In this document: positions 59,456 to 64,000 of the stretch, one piece after another
How positions within the stretch are numbered: the stretch's first letter is position 1
Layout: each line of letters starts with the position of its first letter
From: Bos javanicus
Lineage: Eukaryota > Chordata > Mammalia > Artiodactyla > Bovidae
Length of the DNA stretch: 64,000 bases
Direction of reading: 5' to 3'
Assembly (NCBI RefSeq): GCF_032452875.1
Contig: NC_083876.1
Location: forward strand, 4,216,001-4,280,000
Translations under genes and position numbers: made by a program
The notes under the pieces: generated by a model
What the model was told of the DNA's origin: nothing
Seen by the model: the letters and a program-made list of their open reading frames with translations, nothing else
Database searches by the model: none

Positions 59456-59748
59456 CATTATTTTCTTGGACTCACCCACATTGATATATATACAGACAAG
59501 GTCTATTAAGTTTCAGTGCTGGATAGTACTCCATTGTCTAAAATAAATAATTATCCTCATCAATGGACTTCGGATACTTTCCTGTAGTTTTACTAATACA
59601 AATTATGCTTCATAAACATTCTTTTGCAGTGTTACTCAAGGATTATGGATAGAAACTATGCCTGGCATGTACGTCTTCATTTTCAACTTCATATCACAGT
59701 GTGAAATAACTCTCCCAAAGTGATTTACCAATATTCATCTCAGACAAC

Positions 59749-59954
59749 TTGCTTACTCATTTATTTATGTACACAGCATATTCATTATATTCATAGATCC
59801 TGAATATGAGGGTGTCAGAGGATGAGATGGCTGGATGGCATCACCAATGCACTGACATGAACTTGGGTAAACTGAGGATGGTAAGGGAGGCCTGGCGTGC
59901 TGCATGGGGTCGCAAAGAGTCGAATACGACTGAGCGAATAACTGAATCAAACTG
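59749..59954 (+). mobile_element. Chimeric element: novel head plus BovB 3' end, copy 2
   Basis: A 206-bp unit bounded by perfect direct repeats ATCTCAGACAAC at 59,737-59,748 and 59,955-59,966. It consists of about 60 bp of head shared with copy 1 (59,753-59,812, ungapped, about ten differences by eye) followed by BovB 3' sequence. The duplication shows it was inserted as one unit. Confidence 0.82.
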
Positions 59955-59966
59955 ATCTCAGACAAC

Positions 59967-60344
59967 AGTGTTTAAGAGTTCCTGTTAGTTCTTATCTTCC
60001 CTAACAGTATTTCCAGAAATTATATATTTTTAGCGAATTCAATGGATGCAATATCTATTTCTCTGATTATTGTAAGCTTGAGCATTTTTATTTAAAAAAT
60101 TAGTAGCATTTGTTCAAATTCTTTAATGAATAATATTTGATTTGTTCATTTTAGTCTGCTTCTTTATATAAACATTGGGATAATGATGTATTAGTCTATA
60201 TAACAGACTTATAATTGTTCAGCATGCAGTCAAAGAGAATATCTTAATTTAATATAATCAAGAATGTAAATATCTTTATGCAGTCACACTTGTATTATTG
60301 TGCATTATCACAATATATTATTTTTGAAGCAATTTTATGTTCAT
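59967..60344. other. Unassigned AT-rich DNA
   Basis: No gene or repeat recognised. Confidence 0.45.
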
Positions 60345-61400
60345 TGTAAAAGTGAGAGGGAAATATAGAGATTTCCTACACATCTTCTGCTCCTTCCAAT
60401 GGATGGCCTCCCTGTTGTCAACATCACCATGAGCATGGTACATTTGTTACAACTGATGAAGCTCCAGTCACAGATCATTATCACCCAAAGCTCATAGTTA
60501 AAGGTTTACTCTGGTATCCTACATCCTATTAGTTTGAACAAATATATAGTTGTGTCTATTCATTATTATTGTACCATATGGAGTATTTACACAGCCCTAA
60601 AAATTCTGTTACCTTTATTCATCTCTTTCTCACCTAAACCCTGAGAAGCATTGATTTCTTTCTTTCTTTTTTTACTCTCAAATTTTGTCTTTTCCAGAAT
60701 TTCATATAGTTGAAATCACACAGTATGTGGCTTTTCAGAATGGCTTCTGTCATTAAAAAATAGGCATTTGAGTTTCCTCTATGCCTTTTCATGGTTTGAT
60801 AACTTACTTCCTCTTAGCATTAAATAACTTTCCATTATCTGGATGTACCACAGTTTATCCATTCACCTAATGGAAAATATTGTGGTTGCTTCCAAGTTTT
60901 GGAAATTATTAATAAAACTGCTTAATATCCATGTGCAAGTTCTGTTCAGGCATACATTTTCAACTCCTTTTAGTAAACACCAAGGAGAATGATTTGCTGG
61001 ATCATATGTTAGTAGTGTGTTTACTTTTTTAAGAAACTTCCAAAATGTCTTAAAAGTGGCTGTACAATTTTGCCTTCTCACCTTCAATAGATGACAGTTC
61101 CTGTTGTTTCACATTCTTGCCAATATATGGTGTCAGTGTTCTGGATTTTGGTCATTAAAATAAGAGCATAATGGTATCATGTTGAATTTCCTTGATGACA
61201 TATGATGTATAGATTTTTTAATATGCTTATTTGTCATTTGTATATCTTCTTTGGTGAGATAGCTATTAAGGTCTTTGGCTCATTTTAAAATCAGGTTGCT
61301 TGTTTATTTATTGTTCAGTTTTGAGTCCTTTGCACATTTTGGAAAAGTCTCATACTAGATGCATGTTTGTTCCAATATTTTCTTTTTTTTTTTAATTTTT
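60345..61400 (-). mobile_element. Ancient L1, 3' region and ORF2 end, antisense
   Basis: The antisense pattern of an old mammalian L1 is recognisable: TTTTGTCTTTTCCAGAATTTC, CACAGTTTATCCATTCACC, GGTTGCTTCCAAGTTTTGG, ACACCAAGGAGAATGATTTGC and TCACATTCTTGCCAATA. No coding frame survives. It continues beyond the next insertion. Confidence 0.75.
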
Positions 61401-61468
61401 ACTTTCTTTTTTTTTAATTTAAATTTATTTATTTTAATTAGAGGCTAATTACTTTACAATATTGTATC
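61401..61468 (-). mobile_element. L1 3'-end fragment nested in ancient L1
   Basis: T-rich start then TTAATTAGAGGCTAATTACT and TTTACAATATTGTAT, the reverse of the older ruminant L1 terminus seen at 34,898-34,992. Confidence 0.75.
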
Positions 61469-61996
61469 AAACAAGAATCTGTTGAAAGCAAACACATTCA
61501 AAGACCCAAACAGAGTCTTGTTTTGCTTTTTTCTTTGACATTGCATTTTGCAGGGCAGACAGTCTTAATTTAAATGGAGTCCTTTTAACGAATCATTTCT
61601 TTTACAGGTTGTGTTCTTTGTGTTACACCTAGAAGTCATCACAACCCCAAAGTCATCTACATTTTCTTCTGTGTTACCTTGAGAAGTTTTATATTTTTTC
61701 ATTTTACATTTACATCCATGATCCATTTTGAGTTAACTTATATGAATGATATAGTGTCTATGTCTAGGTTCACAATTTTGCATTAGAATGTCTAGCTGTT
61801 CCAGCATCATTAGCTGATAATAATTATCTTTGATTCATTGTATTTATTTTGCTTCTCTGTGAAAGATCAGTTGACTATATTTATATGGGTCTATGTATGG
61901 TCTCTAGACTGTGTTCCATTGATCTACTTGTCTATTCTTTCACCATTATCATATGGTCTTGAAACTATAGATTTATAATAATTTTTAAAGATGAAG
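61469..61996 (-). mobile_element. Ancient L1 ORF2, antisense (continued)
   Basis: GATCCATTTTGAGTTAACTT, CCAGCATCATTAGCTGA and CTGTGTTCCATTGATCTAC are classic antisense L1 phrases. Collinear with the segments on both sides. Confidence 0.75.
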
Positions 61997-62150
61997 ATTT
62001 GATCCCTGAGTCAGGAAGCTCCCCTCGAATAGGGAAAAGCAATCCACTCCAGTACTCTTGCCTGGAAAATCCCATCGACAGAGAAGCCTGTCAAGCTACA
62101 GTCCTTGGGGCTGCAAAGAGTCAGACGTATCTGAGCACTGAACACTCAAA
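61997..62150 (+). mobile_element. Bov-tA SINE, 5'-truncated
   Basis: Starts at TTTGATCCCTGAGTCAGG, missing most of the tRNA head, then CTCCAGTACTCTTGCCTGG and a BovB-like tail. Inserted into the ancient L1. Confidence 0.88.
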
Positions 62151-62538
62151 GATGGTTAGAGTCAGTTGTCCAAATTTGTTGTTCTTTGATACTGTTGGCA
62201 ATTCTAAGTCTTTTTCTTTTCCATATAAATTTTGGAATCAGTCTATGGATGTCTACAAAATATTTTGCTGAGGTTATAATCGAGATTGCTTTGAACTTAC
62301 AGATTAGTTATGGAAAACTAGCATCTTGACAATATTGAGTCTTGCTATTCATAAACATGGAATACCTCACCCAAACAAATATTCTTCCATTTATTTAGCT
62401 CTTCTTTGATTTTTTTCCAACAGAATTTTGTAGTGTCCTCATATAGATTTTGTCAGGTTTATATCTAAGAATTTCATTTTGTCAGGGGTTAATGTAAATG
62501 ATATTATGTATTTAATTTTACATTCCTCTTGCTTATTG
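62151..62538 (-). mobile_element. Ancient L1 ORF2, antisense (continued)
   Basis: Includes TTGACAATATTGAGTCTTGC and TTTGTAGTGTCCTCATATAG, antisense reverse transcriptase-region phrases of old L1s. Confidence 0.72.
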
Positions 62539-62765
62539 GTTATATAGCTTATTGCTGCTGTTGTTTAGTTAATGAGTCATGTCCAACTCTTTGTGACCCC
62601 ATGGATTCTAGCTCGTCAGGCTCCTTCCACCTTTGGATTTCCTAGGCAAGAATACTGAAGTGGATTGCCATTTACTTTTCCAAGGGATCTTCCTGACCCA
62701 GCAATCAAACCCACGTCTCCTGTTTGGTGAGTGGATTCTTTACCATTGAACCACCTGGGAAGCCC
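62539..62765 (-). mobile_element. Bov-tA SINE, minus strand
   Basis: Complete but diverged, ending in GAACCACCTGGGAAGCCC. GCTTATT flanks on both sides may be remnants of a target-site duplication. Confidence 0.88.
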
Positions 62766-62937
62766 ATGTTGCTTATTATTGATTGATTTTGCATATTCAC
62801 CCTGTATCCTGCAAGCTTGTTATAAGTGTTTATTAGTAACAAATACTTCTTGTCAATTCTTTTAGATTTTCTATACAGTTGATCATGTCATCTGTGAAAA
62901 AAGACAATTTATTTTTCTTTTCAAGCTAATGTATGAT

Positions 62938-63000
<63 letters not shown>

Positions 63001-64000
63001 ATTTGCATTAGCAAGGATTTCCAGTAAAATTTTAGATAGGAATCGTGAGAGGGAATATACTAACCTTATTCCTGATCTTAGTGGGAAAGCTTTTAGTTTC
63101 TCATCATTAAGTATGATGTTACCTGTAGGATTTGTGTAGATTTTTTTGTTATCATTCTTTTCAGGTGAGGGCCTTTGCCTCTATTGTTAGTTTACAGAGA
63201 GTCTTTATCAAGAATAGTTGTTGGATTTGTTTTTTCATTTTTTTCTGCATCTATTAATATGATCATGATATTTTTCTTCTTTAGTTTTTTCATATATTAG
63301 ATTGCATTAATTGATTTTTAAATGAACAAGCCTTATGTACCTGGGATCAATGCCACTCACTTCGTAATATACAATTCTTTTATATATTCATGGATATGTT
63401 TTGCTATTCTCTTGAGGATTTTGTATCTGTTTATGAGAGATAATCTGTAGTTGTTTTTATTTTTTATTTTTCCTTTAGTGTCTTTGTCAGGTTTTGGTAT
63501 TAGGGTGATGCTGCCCTCATAGAATGAGTTAGGAAGTCTGCTTCTATCTTCTGAAATAAACTGTAGAGAATTGCTAATAATTTATTGTGTATATGTTGCT
63601 ATAACTCACTGGTAATTCTGTTTTTGCCTGGTGCTTTTTGTTTATTCATTTAAGAAATAAATCTAGGACTAATTGGATTGTTTCTTTTTTCTAATGAGAG
63701 TTTAGCCATTATGTCTGCTATGAAATTAGACATGATGTTTGATCACCACTTCACCTAGGTGATCAAATGTTGGGACTTTATATTGTTTACAGTATTATTT
63801 TACCCTTTTAATTCATACTGAATGTGTAGTGATATTTCCTCTTTTATTTCTGATATTAATAAAATTCATTCTCTCTCTTTGTTTTTAGTTAGCCTGACCA
63901 GAAGCTTTTAATTTGATTATTTTGACCTTTGCTTTATCAAGTCTCTCTTCCTGTTTTTCAAATTCCATTACTATCTTTTCTGATATTATTACTTTTTTCC
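62766..64000 (-). mobile_element. Ancient L1 ORF2, antisense, runs off window
   Basis: ACCCTGTATCCTGCAAGCTTG, AGGCCTTTG-like and GGTTTTGGTATTAGGGTGATG phrases are antisense L1 polymerase-region sequence. Includes the microsatellite at 62,937-62,998. No coding potential. The 5' part lies beyond the window. Confidence 0.78.
62937..62998. repeat. (TA)n(CA)n compound microsatellite
   Basis: TA dinucleotides pass directly into an uninterrupted CA run inside the ancient L1; likely polymorphic. Confidence 0.95.

Noticed and set aside
13301..63000. Regularly recurring ~120-280 bp blocks resembling an array
   Set aside because: They are dispersed SINE and BovB 3' copies in both orientations with individual target-site duplications, not a CRISPR or satellite array.

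Overview
The window looks like gene-poor intergenic (or deep intronic) DNA of a bovid ruminant such as cattle, buffalo, sheep or goat. The evidence is the repeat content: many BovB (RTE-type) LINEs, Bov-tA and Bov-A2 SINEs, and a full-length ruminant L1 with a long 5'UTR. I found no host protein-coding gene, no functional tRNA or rRNA gene, no CRISPR array and no prokaryotic features. Nearly every long open frame belongs to a retrotransposon.

Layout. 1-4,200: a decayed BovB (421-2,905) and unassigned AT-rich DNA. 4,203-12,885: a small L1 3'-end insertion, then a complete ~8.57 kb L1 with a perfect 17-bp target-site duplication (TSD), YY1-like 5' end, pyrimidine-rich tandem repeats in the 5'UTR, intact ORF1 and an ORF2 broken by one 1-nt frameshift. 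12,886-19,500: SINEs, an ancient LINE-like remnant, and a decayed hAT transposase C-terminus near 17,720-18,090. 19,584-26,000: two same-subfamily BovB copies in opposite orientation, with a MER5-like DNA transposon and SINEs between them. 26,200-42,800: SINEs, a MaLR-type solo LTR, truncated BovB copies, old L1 pieces and young L1 fragments. 43,208-45,098: an old BovB with a nested Bov-A2. 46,104-48,752: a 5'-inverted L1 with the twin-priming arrangement. 49,146-56,305: a head-to-head BovB pair, a Bov-tA2, a short BovB and a near-full-length BovB with 5'UTR. 59,241-59,966: two chimeric elements with a shared non-BovB head and a BovB tail. 60,345-64,000: a long ancient antisense L1, split by younger insertions, that runs off the end.

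Functionally this is an archive of target-primed retrotransposition: BovB and L1 supplied reverse transcriptase, and the Bov-tA and Bov-A2 SINEs borrow the BovB 3' end. BovB-derived pieces add up to roughly a quarter of the window. The only element that looks close to active is the L1 at 4,301-12,868. I did not find a convincing undescribed biological system. The items most worth checking are the chimeric BovB-tailed pair, the hAT relic, and the near-intact L1 with its tandemly repeated 5'UTR. All identity statements are by eye; no alignment or database search was run.
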